Below are positions 42,395-51,002 of a DNA stretch of 64,000 nt, piece after piece. The notes under the pieces were generated by a model. The model had not been told where the DNA came from and made no database searches. It saw only the letters and a program-made list of their open reading frames with translations. Origin of the DNA: CAVQRB01 sp963715055 (GTDB taxonomy: Bacteria > Pseudomonadota > Alphaproteobacteria > Rhodobacterales > Rhodobacteraceae); contig CAVQRB010000002.1 in NCBI GenBank assembly GCA_963715055.1, positions 496,001 through 560,000 of the forward strand. The letters are read 5' to 3'. Within the stretch, counting starts at the first letter, position 1, and the number at the start of each line of letters is the position of its first letter. The translations under genes were made by a program, and so were the position numbers.

Positions 42395-43597
42395 ATGCGC
42401 CATGTGATCGTGATCGGGGCCGGGCAGGCCGGGGCCTCCTGCGTAGCGAAGCTGAGGGCTGGCGGGTTCGACGGGATGATCACCCTGATCGGCGCCGAAG
42501 CCGTGCCGCCCTACCAGCGCCCGCCGCTTTCCAAGGCCTATCTGATGGGTGAGATGGCGCTGGAACGCCTGTTCCTGAGACCGCTGTCCTTCTACGATGA
42601 ACAGGGTATCACCCTGCGTCTCGAAACGCAGGTCACCGGCATCGACCCGGCGGCGCAGTCCGTCTCGCTAGGCGATGAGACACTATACTACGACGACCTG
42701 GTGCTGACGACAGGTTCGGTGCCGCGCCGCCTGCCCGCCGCCATCGGCGGGACGCTGGAGGGTGTCTGCGTGGTACGCGATCTCGTGGACGTGGACGCGA
42801 TGGCGCCGCGCTTCGTCAAAGGCGCGCGGGTGCTGATCGTGGGCGGTGGCTACATCGGGCTCGAAGCCGCCTCCGTCGCCGCCAAGCTGGGCCTGAAGGT
42901 CACGCTGGTGGAGATGGCGGAGCGCATCCTGCAACGGGTCGCAGCACCGCAGACCAGCGATTATTTCCGCGCGCTGCACCGTGAACATGGCGTCGACATC
43001 CGCGAGGGCGTGGGGCTGGAGCGCCTGTCGGGCGAGGGTCATGTTCATGCCGCGCGCCTCTCGGATGGCAGCGAGTTGCCGGTGGATTTCGTGATCGTGG
43101 GCGTCGGAATCGCACCGGCCACGGCGCTGGCCGAGACCGCCGGCGTCGCGCTGGAGAATGGTATCGCCACCGACTCGAAAGGGCGCACGTCCGCGCCGCA
43201 TGTCTGGGCGGCGGGCGATTGCGCGTCCTTTCCCTATCGCGGCGGCCGCATCCGGCTGGAAAGCGTGCCAAATGCCATCGAACAGGCTGAAATCGTGGCA
43301 GAAAACATCATGGGGGCGGAGAAGGACTACGAAGCGAAACCCTGGTTCTGGTCGGATCAATATGATGTGAAACTGCAGATCGCAGGGCTGAACAGCGGCT
43401 ACACCAGCGTCGTGGAGCGTCCGGGCATCGGGCGCACCGCTTCGTTCTGGTACTATCTCGGCGAGGAGTTGCTGGCAGTGGATGCGATGAACGATCCCCG
43501 CGCCTATATGATCGGAAAGCGGCTGATCGAGGCGAGGCGCAGCCCCGATCCGGCCATGGTCCGCGATCCCGATGCCGACCTCAAGGCACTGCTCTGA
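42395..43597 (+). CDS. ferredoxin reductase-like FAD/NAD-dependent oxidoreductase
   Basis: A 400-residue flavoprotein of the putidaredoxin/rhodocoxin reductase type. The FAD loop GAGQAG is at residues 8-13, followed by PPYQRPPLSKAYL. The NAD loop is VLIVGGGYIGLEAASVA, and VWAAGDCASFPY is the second FAD motif. The C-terminal part (KPWFWSDQYDVKLQIAGL) is typical of these reductases, which feed electrons to ferredoxins of P450s or dioxygenases. No such partner is nearby. ATG 42395 has GGGGAGACCGGA upstream. Confidence 0.93.
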   Translation: MRHVIVIGAGQAGASCVAKLRAGGFDGMITLIGAEAVPPYQRPPLSKAYLMGEMALERLFLRPLSFYDEQGITLRLETQVTGIDPAAQSVSLGDETLYYDDLVLTTGSVPRRLPAAIGGTLEGVCVVRDLVDVDAMAPRFVKGARVLIVGGGYIGLEAASVAAKLGLKVTLVEMAERILQRVAAPQTSDYFRALHREHGVDIREGVGLERLSGEGHVHAARLSDGSELPVDFVIVGVGIAPATALAETAGVALENGIATDSKGRTSAPHVWAAGDCASFPYRGGRIRLESVPNAIEQAEIVAENIMGAEKDYEAKPWFWSDQYDVKLQIAGLNSGYTSVVERPGIGRTASFWYYLGEELLAVDAMNDPRAYMIGKRLIEARRSPDPAMVRDPDADLKALL

Positions 43598-43599
43598 GC

Positions 43600-44151
43600 A
43601 TGCGCATCATCGCAGGCGAGTTTCGCAGCGTGGCCCTCGCGTCGGTCGGCAAGGGCGATGCAGCCGCGCATCTGCGCCCTACCGCGGATCGGGTGCGCGA
43701 GAGCCTGTTCAACGTTCTCATGCAGTACGATGTGATCCCCGGCGCGCGGGTGCTCGATCTGTTTGCCGGGACGGGCGCCCTTGGGCTGGAAGCGCTGTCG
43801 CGCGGCTCGGCACGGGCAACATTCGTGGATGACGGGCGGGTGGCGCAGGGGCTGATTACGCAGAACATCAGGAAGTTGCGCGTTCAGGACCGCACAGTTC
43901 TGCTGCGTTGTGATGCCACGCGCCTGCCCGATCCTTCTGACGATCCCTGCACTCTGGTTTTCCTCGATCCGCCTTATGGCAAGGGTCTGGGGGAGAAGGC
44001 GCTGGTGGCAACTGACGACTGGATCGCGCCCGGCGCGCTGGTGGTCTGGGAGGAGTCCTCTGCGATGCTGCCACCCGCTGGATACGCGCTTCTCGACCGG
44101 CGGAAATATGGGGATACTCACGTCACGCTGTTGTCGAAATCACCCGTCTGA
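43600..44151 (+). CDS. rsmD: 16S rRNA (guanine966-N2)-methyltransferase
   Basis: A 183-residue methyltransferase. It begins MRIIAGEFR, with LRPTADRVRESLFNVL, the SAM-binding DLFAGTGALGLEALSRG (53-69) and the catalytic DPPY at 123-126. It modifies G966 of 16S rRNA. It starts two bases after the oxidoreductase stop, with which it is probably co-transcribed. Confidence 0.95.
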   Translation: MRIIAGEFRSVALASVGKGDAAAHLRPTADRVRESLFNVLMQYDVIPGARVLDLFAGTGALGLEALSRGSARATFVDDGRVAQGLITQNIRKLRVQDRTVLLRCDATRLPDPSDDPCTLVFLDPPYGKGLGEKALVATDDWIAPGALVVWEESSAMLPPAGYALLDRRKYGDTHVTLLSKSPV

Positions 44152-44169
44152 TGTGCTAGCCTCTGGCTC

Positions 44170-44355
44170 ATGATCGAAGCGACTCTCTCCTCCTTCTGGC
44201 GCCTCCCTCGGCAGGCGCAGACGGACACCGCGCCGCCGAAACCGCGTGCGCCGCCGGTCTTCATCGGGGATGCGGTGGCGCCTTTCGCGGGCGAGACACT
44301 GCTCCTGAGCCTGTTGCGGGCGCAGGCGATGCGGGACATCGAGCGCAACGGCTGA
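44170..44355 (+). CDS. short hypothetical protein
   Basis: A 61-residue open frame, 18 bases after rsmD, with Pro-rich PPKPRAPPVFIGDAVAP and a C-terminal helix FAGETLLLSLLRAQAMRDIE. No family is recognised and no strong ribosome site is visible. It could be a small co-transcribed protein or chance. Confidence 0.42.
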   Translation: MIEATLSSFWRLPRQAQTDTAPPKPRAPPVFIGDAVAPFAGETLLLSLLRAQAMRDIERNG

Positions 44356-44734
44356 GAGCGGATATTTCCGCGATGCAGCGACTCACTCGTTAACGCCAGC
44401 GAAACAAGGGAAAAGGGCGATGCACCGTCCGTACACCTCCTGTACACCCCCCGTACACCGGCAAATCAGGCCCGAGCGCCGTTAACGCAGCGCACGGTCG
44501 GCTTCGTCAGGAAAGCGTAAACGGCCCCCGCCTCGGGTCGGTGAGGCAACGATTGTGCCTGCAACCGGGGGCCGGGAAAGTTCTTGTCCGTCACCGAAAC
44601 CTCATCCGAGTTCGAGCAAAAAGTGTATTGACGCGGCATCCGGTCAGTATAGGGTAACCCACTGTAACCAGTTGCCCTTTTGAGATCGTGAGACTTCAAT
44701 CGGGACGCGAAACCCGTGACAAGGAACACGACAG
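44356..44734. other. regulatory intergenic region before the second VPLPA-CTERM gene
   Basis: 379 bases without a gene. It contains the three phased GTACAC repeats at 44431-44458. A possible promoter has TTGACG at 44628 and TAGGGT at 44650 (16-base spacing, weak -10). No RNA gene is seen. Confidence 0.5.
44431..44458. repeat. three GTACAC repeats with exact 11-bp phasing
   Basis: GTACAC occurs at 44431, 44442 and 44453. The first two copies are followed by C-rich spacers, the third by CGG. The period of 11 bases is about one helical turn, so the three half-sites face the same side of DNA. This suggests a protein-binding array rather than chance. Confidence 0.7.
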
Positions 44735-45562
44735 ATGAAGACCCTTCTTGCGGCCACTGTGGCTGCAACTTTTATTGCTGCGACCTCGGCGCAGGCTGAA
44801 ACCATTCGATTCGAGTTCGATCAGGCGTTCTGGGGTACCAAACCGGCCAGCTCAGAGCCGGTCGCCTGGCAGGCGGGACGCGAGGCCGCCGTGGCCGCGA
44901 ACCCGACCGGGTTCAAATACATGACCGGCGGCTTCGATTTCGACACGCTCTACGGGATCGCCTCGAACTTCGCCCTGACCGTCGATTACGGTACAGTCAG
45001 CCATACCTTCACGCTGAACAATCCTGCGTCGGACTCATTTGTCTCGAAAACCCGCGGTACCGATTTTCAGATCTTCACCTTTGGCTATACCATCACCGAC
45101 AGCTTCGGTCCGATGGTGACCTTTGGCGGCACGACCGAGGAACAGTATAACGCCCGTCTGGATCTGAGCTTCGTCTACCACAAGGCCTCCCAGCAGTTGA
45201 GCACGCGCGCCACGAGCTATGTGAGCGAGCTTGAGCGCCGGGAGCGCCAAGAATATTGCTACAACCCCTATGAAGGCGGCCTTGGCGGTCCCTGCGGTCC
45301 GGTGATCGTCTCCGGAGCCTACGGTGCAGCGCCCAATCTGGCCTTCGACCTCTTTGGACAAGGTGCTTACGTGGCCCCGACAGATACCACAGGCGGCGGT
45401 ACCACAGGTGGTGGCGGGTCCAACACAGGCGGCGGTGGCACTACCGGGGGCGGCTCGACCGATCCGGATATCTCTCCCGTGCCGCTGCCGGCAAGCGGGT
45501 TGATGCTGCTCTCCGTGCTGGGCGCGGGTGCCGTGATCAGCCGCCGGCGCAAGGTCGCCTGA
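44735..45562 (+). CDS. VPLPA-CTERM sorted exported protein with Gly/Thr linker
   Basis: A 275-residue exported protein with signal peptide MKTLLAATVAATFIAATSAQA. The middle is beta-rich (FGYTITDSFGPMVTFGG), with a cysteine pair region YCYNPYEGGLGGPCGP. A low-complexity linker of Gly, Thr and Ser (residues 218-245) follows, then VPLPASG, a hydrophobic helix (LMLLSVLGAGAVI) and RRRKVA. This is the VPLPA-CTERM sorting signal of Rhodobacterales; such proteins are thought to be anchored or processed at the envelope by a dedicated sorting enzyme. No such enzyme gene lies here. Confidence 0.88.
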   Translation: MKTLLAATVAATFIAATSAQAETIRFEFDQAFWGTKPASSEPVAWQAGREAAVAANPTGFKYMTGGFDFDTLYGIASNFALTVDYGTVSHTFTLNNPASDSFVSKTRGTDFQIFTFGYTITDSFGPMVTFGGTTEEQYNARLDLSFVYHKASQQLSTRATSYVSELERRERQEYCYNPYEGGLGGPCGPVIVSGAYGAAPNLAFDLFGQGAYVAPTDTTGGGTTGGGGSNTGGGGTTGGGSTDPDISPVPLPASGLMLLSVLGAGAVISRRRKVA

Positions 45563-45583
45563 AACCTGACCGCAAAAAGATCG

Positions 45584-45617
45584 AACGCCACGCCGGAACA
45601 ATCGGCGTGGCGTTTTT
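45584..45617 (+). terminator. intrinsic terminator of the VPLPA-CTERM gene
   Basis: AACGCCACGCCG, 7-base loop, CGGCGTGGCGTT, then TTT. A perfect 12-bp stem with U-tract, 21 bases after the stop. Confidence 0.92.
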
Positions 45618-45673
45618 GTTTCCGACGCAAGAGATGGCGCAGGCCGCGACGCAGCACGATCCTCCCAGAGGCA

Positions 45674-45910
45674 TCAGTCGCTTTTCGTGGGTTTGGCCGC
45701 TGCCTTCTTGCGGGTCTTTTTTACAGGTTCCGGTTCAGGCGTGTTTGCCTCTTGCGCGAGCCGTGCGGCACGCAGGCGCGCCATTTTTTTCTGGCGCTTC
45801 TCCGCTTCGCCGTCGGTGATCTCGCGCACGATGCGGGTGGTCTTGTCCATCGCCGTTTCGGGGCGCGCAGCCGTTGCCTTGAACACGTTGTCTTTCGTCA
45901 GTCTGGCCAT
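45674..45910 (-). CDS. small basic hypothetical protein
   Basis: A 78-residue protein: MARLTKDNVFKATAARPETA, then a charged helical stretch (IVREITDGEAEKRQKKMARLRAARLAQE) and a Pro/Lys-rich tail VKKTRKKAAAKPTKSD. It probably binds nucleic acid or is a small ribosome-associated protein, but I recognise no family. The start is ATG 45910. Confidence 0.62.
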   Translation of the reverse strand: MARLTKDNVFKATAARPETAMDKTTRIVREITDGEAEKRQKKMARLRAARLAQEANTPEPEPVKKTRKKAAAKPTKSD

Positions 45911-46065
45911 GAGCCAATCTCCCTGATGCTGGTTCTGAAATCGCAGTCGCACAGTCGCTGCCAGGCGGGCGCGACGTGGCGCTGCCGGTCTGCCCGGTTG
46001 CCGGGCGCGGAAGCCTCCGCTCGGGTCTGGCCTCGCGCCTGAACCGTTCTGCGACCTGTCGTAAA

Positions 46066-46098
46066 GAAAACGGGCGCTTCGTCTCCGATGCGCCCGTT
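46066..46098 (-). terminator. intrinsic terminator of the cold-shock gene
   Basis: On the minus strand AACGGGCGC, 12-base loop, GCGCCCGTT, then TTC. A perfect 9-bp stem, 38 bases after the csp stop. The U-tract is short. Confidence 0.7.
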
Positions 46099-46135
46099 CA
46101 AGACTACCTGTAAAACCCCTGTGACGGGGTCAGGT

Positions 46136-46342
46136 TTATGCCAGTACGATGTTGGTTGCGCTTTCGCGCCCGTCACGACCGGATTCGATATCGAAGGTGA
46201 CCTTCTGATTGTCCGCAAGACCGGTCAGGCCCGCCTGTTCGACGGCGGAGATGTGTACGAACACATCCTTGCTGCCGCCCTCGGGAGCGATGAATCCGAA
46301 ACCTTTAGTCGTGTTGAACCATTTGACAGTGCCCTTGGCCAT
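46136..46342 (-). CDS. cold-shock protein (CspA family)
   Basis: A 68-residue single-CSD protein: MAKGTVKWFNTTKGFGFIAP followed by SKDVFVHISAV. The RNP1 (KGFGFI) and RNP2 (VFVHI) RNA-binding motifs are both intact. It acts as an RNA chaperone. The ATG 46342 is preceded by AGGAGAACGACA. Longer upstream frames are unsupported. Confidence 0.96.
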   Translation of the reverse strand: MAKGTVKWFNTTKGFGFIAPEGGSKDVFVHISAVEQAGLTGLADNQKVTFDIESGRDGRESATNIVLA

Positions 46343-47009
46343 TGTCGTTCTCCTAATAGTGATGCCCGCAGGATGCGGCATGTCGGCTAAGTCAGTGCAA
46401 GATCGAATAGACTGAGCCGTAAGGAGCAGTGTGGCCGATAGTGGTAACGTCGCAGGGTTCATATGCGCTTTCCAGCGTGAAATTGCAAGGCCTCTTTCGT
46501 CGCAGGCGCGCGACAGAACCGCGAGAAGCGCGCCTGCGACGAAAAGCTGCCATTCAGGACGGGCAAACCTCAGGACTGCGGTTCTCTCTCTCGGCGACCA
46601 CGATTTTCGGGTCAAGGGAGCAAAACCATTGGAACCGGCCAGGCAACCGTTTCAAGCGAAGCCAGTCCGCAATTGGTCGGTTGGGGAAGCGCAGAATCAT
46701 CCGCATCCACGCATCCCCGCTTTCAAAGCCGGCGCAAGAGCCAGCGAGCCAATCTCGGCATTGCTGAAACTCGAGGCGGTTGGAGACCCCCTCCGATGAC
46801 CTGTCCACCGATGAAATTGATCGGCAAGGCCCATTATTTGATCCTATAGTCGTAGGTAATGTCGAGATTTACCGTAGAGGACCTCGCCTTTGATATCTCA
46901 CTTGAATGAAACGGTTGCAGGAAGGAAAACGGCTCCGCGCAAAAGCCGCTGTTGTCGCTAATCGAGCAAATTTTTTGGCAAGGGCAAGGGCCGTCCAGGC
47001 CCGGACCGT
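46343..47009. other. gene-free stretch between csp and the insertion-sequence remnants
   Basis: About 670 bases. No protein-like frame is convincing, though a minus-strand frame (46554-46808) and plus-strand frames exist. It carries a perfect 17-bp inverted repeat. It probably holds the cold-shock gene leader and decayed sequence. Confidence 0.5.
46495..46544. repeat. perfect 17-bp inverted repeat with 16-base loop
   Basis: TTTCGTCGCAGGCGCGC at 46495-46511 and its exact reverse complement at 46528-46544, separated by 16 bases. No T-run follows on either strand, so it is not a simple terminator. It lies 153 bases upstream of the csp start and could fold in the csp leader or be a remnant of a mobile element end. 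Confidence 0.75.
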
Positions 47010-47590
47010 TTGAACCCAACCCACCGGCTCATGAACGTGCGACCGGATGGGTGGTGCGGCGGGCCTGATCAGGGCGAGGCAGATGTCGGCCTCGTGTTTT
47101 GCGTGTCGGGGTGCGTTGGCTCCGACCTGTTTGAGGTTTGCCCGGAGCCGCTCGATCCGGGAGCGGCGGTGGCAGGCATCGCGCTCCGGCGGCGCGGGTG
47201 TGCAGCGGCGGGGATGGGCGGAGGACGGCGCTGGCGCCGGTCCCGGCGCGCGCGCCCTTGGCGCCGGGCCCGGAGGTCAGCCACAGGGGCGGTGCCGGCG
47301 GCCGCTCCCCCCTTTTGGCGTTGGTTCCGTGCGGGCGGAGATGCTGTCCACCGACGGCTTCGGGCCTTCGCAAGCCACTGAAACCGCACCGGATATCGGG
47401 CCCCACACACCCGGACGCGCCCATCGTGCGACACCGGTGCGGCAGGTCGTATGGGGGCCATGGCGCTCGGCGATTCCGGCCCGCGCCGCGCATCACCCCG
47501 CGCGGCTTGGGCGGCTTGGGCGGCTTGGGCGGCAGAAACGGTGCGATGGCGGACCACGCGAAGCCCGTCAACGCGCAGCGAGCATGTAAG
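47010..47590 (-). mobile_element. decayed IS5-family remnant
   Basis: The minus strand begins, near 47577, with ALTGFAWSAIAPFLPPKP, the usual IS5-group transposase start. Later pieces, in other frames, match the family: HGTNAKRG, then a C-terminal YHRRSRIERL-type segment and ICLALI near 47060. Multiple frameshifts and an internal deletion reduce about 840 bases to about 580. A 9-bp unit CGGCTTGGG is repeated three times at 47503-47529, adding extra PPK. It is non-functional. Exact ends are uncertain. Confidence 0.65.
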
Positions 47591-48120
47591 CGAAGCTGCG
47601 CGAAGACTGTCAGGAAGCCGTCGGGCCAAACGAGGTCTGGGCAATGGACTTCGTTCGCGACAAACTCGCCATGGACAAGAAGCCCCGCATCCTGACCGTC
47701 GTGGACACGCACTCGCGTCTCTGTCCGGCGACTGATCCTCGCTTCGCCTACCGGGGCGAAGACGTCGTGCAGACGCTGGAGAAGGTCTGCGGCCAGGTCG
47801 GCTATCCCAAGACGATCCGGGTCGACAACAGCAGCGAGTCCATCTCCCGGGAACTCGATCTCTGGGCCTATACCAACAACGTCACGTTGGACTTCTCCTG
47901 CACCGGCAAGCCGACGGACAACGGCTTCATCGAGGCATTCAATTCAAAACTTCGGGCTCAATGCCTGAACGCGCACTGGTTCATGAGCCTTGCAGATGCC
48001 CGCGAAAAGCTGGGCGATTGGCGTAGAGACTGCAACGAGGACAGCCCCCACAGCGCGATGGAATACAACGCCCCGATCGACATGCATTATCCCGATGGCG
48101 TCACCAGACCGCCATCGTGA
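47591..48120 (+). pseudogene. 3' half of an IS3-family (IS407-like) transposase
   Basis: The frame reads KLREDCQEAVGPNEVWAMDF, then ILTVVDTHSRLC, VDNSSESISRELDLWAY, GKPTDNGFIEAFNSKLRAQCLNAHWF and DSPHSAMEYNAP. This is the DDE integrase core of IS3-type OrfB. DTHSR, DNSSE and EAFN hold the catalytic region, though the normal DNGTE is altered to DNSSE. The N-terminal half and orfA are missing: the fragment is cut by the IS5 remnant on its left. It cannot be active. Confidence 0.75.
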
Positions 48121-48375
48121 AAGAGCCGGAAAATCCAGCTTCCGCCGGTCTAAGGTCGGGGAGCCTGTGCAAAGTTGCGACTGGCTCTACCTCGAAGTTA
48201 AGGAGGAAATGGGTCTATGGTCTCACGAGATCGTCTATGTAAAAAGCCCAGTCTTTTCACCATCTCCCATTTCAATTTCCAATTCTAGATGCAACTTGAA
48301 GCCTGTCCATCGTCGAATGATTTGGAACAGGCGGCGTGATTTTGGTCTGGAGGGCTCCGGCTCTGTTGGTTGACG

Positions 48376-49403
48376 TTATGCTGCTTGGCGCTGATGGATC
48401 AAGCGGCGGTTCTGGATGGTCTGTGCTTTGATCTTCTCCCTTTCTGCCAGGATTGCCGGGCCGCGCCCGAAGTAGACGTCGGCGGGTGTCAGATTGCCGA
48501 GGCTTTCGTGATATCGCCGATGGTTGTAGTGCTCGACGAAGGCGGTGATGGCCGCTTCAAGTTCACCCTCCAGGTAGTAGTTTTCCAGCAGGATGCGGTT
48601 CTTGAGGGTCTGGTGCCAGCGCTCGATCTTACCTTGCGTCTGAGGATGGTTGGGCGCGCCTCGCACGTGATCTATACGGTTCTTCTCGAGGTATTTGGCG
48701 AGATCCCCCGCGATGTAACAGGGTCCGTTGTCACTGAGCAGCCGCGGCTTGTGCAGCATGATGACGCTGTCACATCCTGATGCGGCCAGGGCAATGTCCA
48801 GCGTCGCGTTCACATCATCCGCCCCCATGCTGATGCACAGCTTCCAGCCCACGATGTAGCGCGAGAAGTCATCCAGCACGGCAGACAGGTAGAACCAGCC
48901 CCAGTCCGATCACCTTGAGATAGGTAAAGTCAGTCTGCCACATTTGGTTCGGCCGAGTGGTCTTGTCCCGGAACTCGTCAGCAGCTTTGACCACCACGTA
49001 GGCTGGGCTGGTAATCAGGCCGTAGGACTTGAGCAAGTCGATACACAGAAGCTTCTGACACAAAATACTTTTTCGCATGGGTGAAGCGGACGGCCAGCTC
49101 CCGCGGGGACAAGTCCGGCTCGTTGAGCGCCAGGTCCACAATCTGGTCGCGCACAGGATCCGGGATACGGTTCCAGACCCTGGACGGCCGTGATGGGCGG
49201 TCTTCCAGTCCGTCCGGGCCATGCTCGACGTAGCGATCATACCAGCGGTAAAAGGTCGTGGGTGGGATCCCAATCTGGGTCAGGGTTCGGCGGACCGGAA
49301 GATGGGATTGCTCGACGATGCGAATGATCTCGAGCTTCTCGGATGCCGCCCTCTCGGCAGATTTGACTTGGCCAAATCGCCTGCCGGGTCATAGGTATCT
49401 CAT
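48376..49403 (-). pseudogene. IS3-family transposase OrfB, multiple frameshifts
   Basis: C-terminal part intact: DDFSRYIVGWKLC, LLSDNGPCYIAGDLAKYLE, GAPNHPQTQGKIERWHQTLKNRI and FVEHYNHRRYHESLGNLTPADVYFGR, the DDE core of OrfB. A frameshift near 48890-48895 separates it from TTRPNQMWQTDFTYLKVIG. At least one more frameshift precedes this, near 49040-49060. An early stop follows MRYL. The piece before 48890 includes SAERAASEKLEIIRIVEQSH. It cannot give a full protein. Confidence 0.72.
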
Positions 49404-49774
49404 TCGCGGTCGCCCCCAGCCCCGCTCGTGTTTTTTTTGAGGACTCTGTTCTCAAGGGTCAGGCCAGCGACCACTTCCTTGAGGGCCAGAGACTCGGCAC
49501 GCAGGTTCTTCACCTCCGTGCTGGTTGCCTGGCGTGCAGTATCACCGGCCAGGCGTTACTTTCCCGCCTGGAGAAACTCCTTCGACCAACTGAAATACAG
49601 GCTCTGGGCAATCCCCTCTCGGCGGCACAGTTCTGCAATGCTGTCTTCGCCGCGAAGGCCGGCCAGGACAATGCAGATCTTCTCTTCCACACTTTGAATC
49701 TTAAGGGTTGCGCGGCGGATGTCTTTGACAACCTTCTCGGCCGCGGCTTTCTTCGTCACGGGTTTCTTGCTCAT
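49400..49774 (-). pseudogene. IS3-family OrfA with nonsense codon
   Basis: From ATG 49774 the frame reads MSKKPVTKKAAAEKVVKDIR, then IQSVEEKICIVLAGLRGEDS and IAELCRREGIAQSLYFSWSK, an IS3 OrfA helix-turn-helix. It stops at TAA 49556-49558, just after LQAGK. The same frame continues RLAGDTARQATSTEVKNLR through VVAGLTLENRVLKK to TGA 49400. The expected residue at the stop is Lys (AAA changed to TAA). Confidence 0.8.
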
Positions 49775-49898
49775 CTTCGCTCCATGAAGGCTACGATGAG
49801 CCGGAAACCCTCCGTTCCGCAATATGCCTAAACTGTCCCATGGGCGATGACGACAGACACTTGAAGCCCACTCAGAATCACATCCATCGAAGCGCCGA

Positions 49899-51002
49899 CT
49901 AGCGGACAATAAAATCTGCGTGCAATGCACCCGCTGCTTTTATGCTTTTAAGAATATCGATCATGTCACGTGGTGAAACACCAAGAGCATTCAGTCCCGC
50001 CACGACTTCCGACAATGACGCTCCATTTGGTATCTCAGCCAGTCCTACGCCTGGCTCTTCCACTATTCCCGCAGTTGTCCTTGGAACTACAACGGTTTCA
50101 CCGTTGGCAAATGGATTTGGCTGGATGGCAATCGGCGCTTCTTCGATCCTCAGCGTCAGATTGCCTTGAGACACAGCCACGCGAGAAATGCGCACGTTGT
50201 CTCCCATGACGATGGTTCCGGAGCGTTGATCGACGACAACGCGAGCCTTGCTTTCCGGTTCGATCAACAGGTTCTCAATTCTTCCCAAAGCGTGAGCAAC
50301 TGACCTCATTCTCGTTTGCGGAACGTTCAAGCTTACTGTGCCAGAGTCGAGCATCCGAGCAACGTCTCTGCCGAATTCGTCGTTTATGACCCCCTCAATC
50401 CTGGCAGCAGTCGTGAAGTCTGCATCTCTCAGCGCCAGACGGACATCTGACAAACTCGCGAGATCGAACTCGATTTCCCGCTCTATCCTTGCTCCGGAAG
50501 GAATGACGCCAGCCGTCGGTACACCTTGCGTCACAGTGGCAGCTTCCCCTTCCACCGCAGCGCCGCCGGCTATGATCGTACCCTGCGCAACAGCGTAAAT
50601 CTGCCCGTCAGCAGCATTCAGCGGCGTCATGATCAACGTGCCACCGAGGAGGCTCTTGGCATCGCCGATAGCCGAAATCGTAACGTCGATCTGGCTCCCG
50701 CTTCGCGCGAAAGGCGGCAGGCTCGCTGTCACAAAAACCGCAGCCACGTTTTTGGGCCTGAACTGCTCACCGGAGACATTGACTCCGAGTCGTTCAAGAA
50801 TGTTCGACATGATTTCTTCGGTGAAGGGCGCATTACGCAAGCCATCACCAGTGCCATTCAAGCCAACGACCAAGCCGTAACCAACAAGATCATTGCCCCG
50901 AACACCATCAAACTCGACAAGGTCCTTGATGCGAACCGGACCCGCGACAGCCGCGCTCCAGGCCAGGAAAAAACAGGTGAATGCCAGAAGGATAAGTTTC
51001 AT
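49899..51002 (-). CDS. flgI: flagellar P-ring protein FlgI
   Basis: A 367-residue exported protein. The signal peptide ends AWSAAVAGPVRIKDLVEF, the usual FlgI start. Then RGNDLVGYGLVVGLNGTGDGLRNAPFTEE, VNVSGEQFRPKNVAAVFVTA and the C-terminus LNALGVSPRDMIDILKSIKAAGALHADFIV are family-typical. It forms the periplasmic bushing ring around the rod. It is the last gene of the motB-flgEKLI row; the disabled IS3 element begins 58 bases beyond its stop. Confidence 0.97.
   Translation of the reverse strand: MKLILLAFTCFFLAWSAAVAGPVRIKDLVEFDGVRGNDLVGYGLVVGLNGTGDGLRNAPFTEEIMSNILERLGVNVSGEQFRPKNVAAVFVTASLPPFARSGSQIDVTISAIGDAKSLLGGTLIMTPLNAADGQIYAVAQGTIIAGGAAVEGEAATVTQGVPTAGVIPSGARIEREIEFDLASLSDVRLALRDADFTTAARIEGVINDEFGRDVARMLDSGTVSLNVPQTRMRSVAHALGRIENLLIEPESKARVVVDQRSGTIVMGDNVRISRVAVSQGNLTLRIEEAPIAIQPNPFANGETVVVPRTTAGIVEEPGVGLAEIPNGASLSEVVAGLNALGVSPRDMIDILKSIKAAGALHADFIVR

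Larger units (their letters stand above)
48323..49840 (-). mobile_element. IS3-family element, nearly full length but disabled
   Basis: About 1.52 kb between imperfect 8-bp terminal repeats TGGAACAG (48323-48330) and the complement of TGGGACAG (49833-49840). It encodes orfA and orfB on the minus strand. An A8 tract (49431-49438 as T8 on plus) near the end of orfA matches the -1 programmed frameshift site of IS3 elements. No clear target duplication flanks it. It carries at least one nonsense codon in orfA and several disablements in orfB. Its right end is 58 bases from the 3' end of flgI. Confidence 0.72.

Noticed and set aside
44431..44458. CRISPR-like reading of the GTACAC repeats
   Set aside because: Units are only six bases with five-base spacers; far too short for CRISPR and no cas genes are present.
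46429..46808. Open frames upstream of the cold-shock gene
   Set aside because: Overlapping frames on both strands with no family match; the palindrome runs through one of them.
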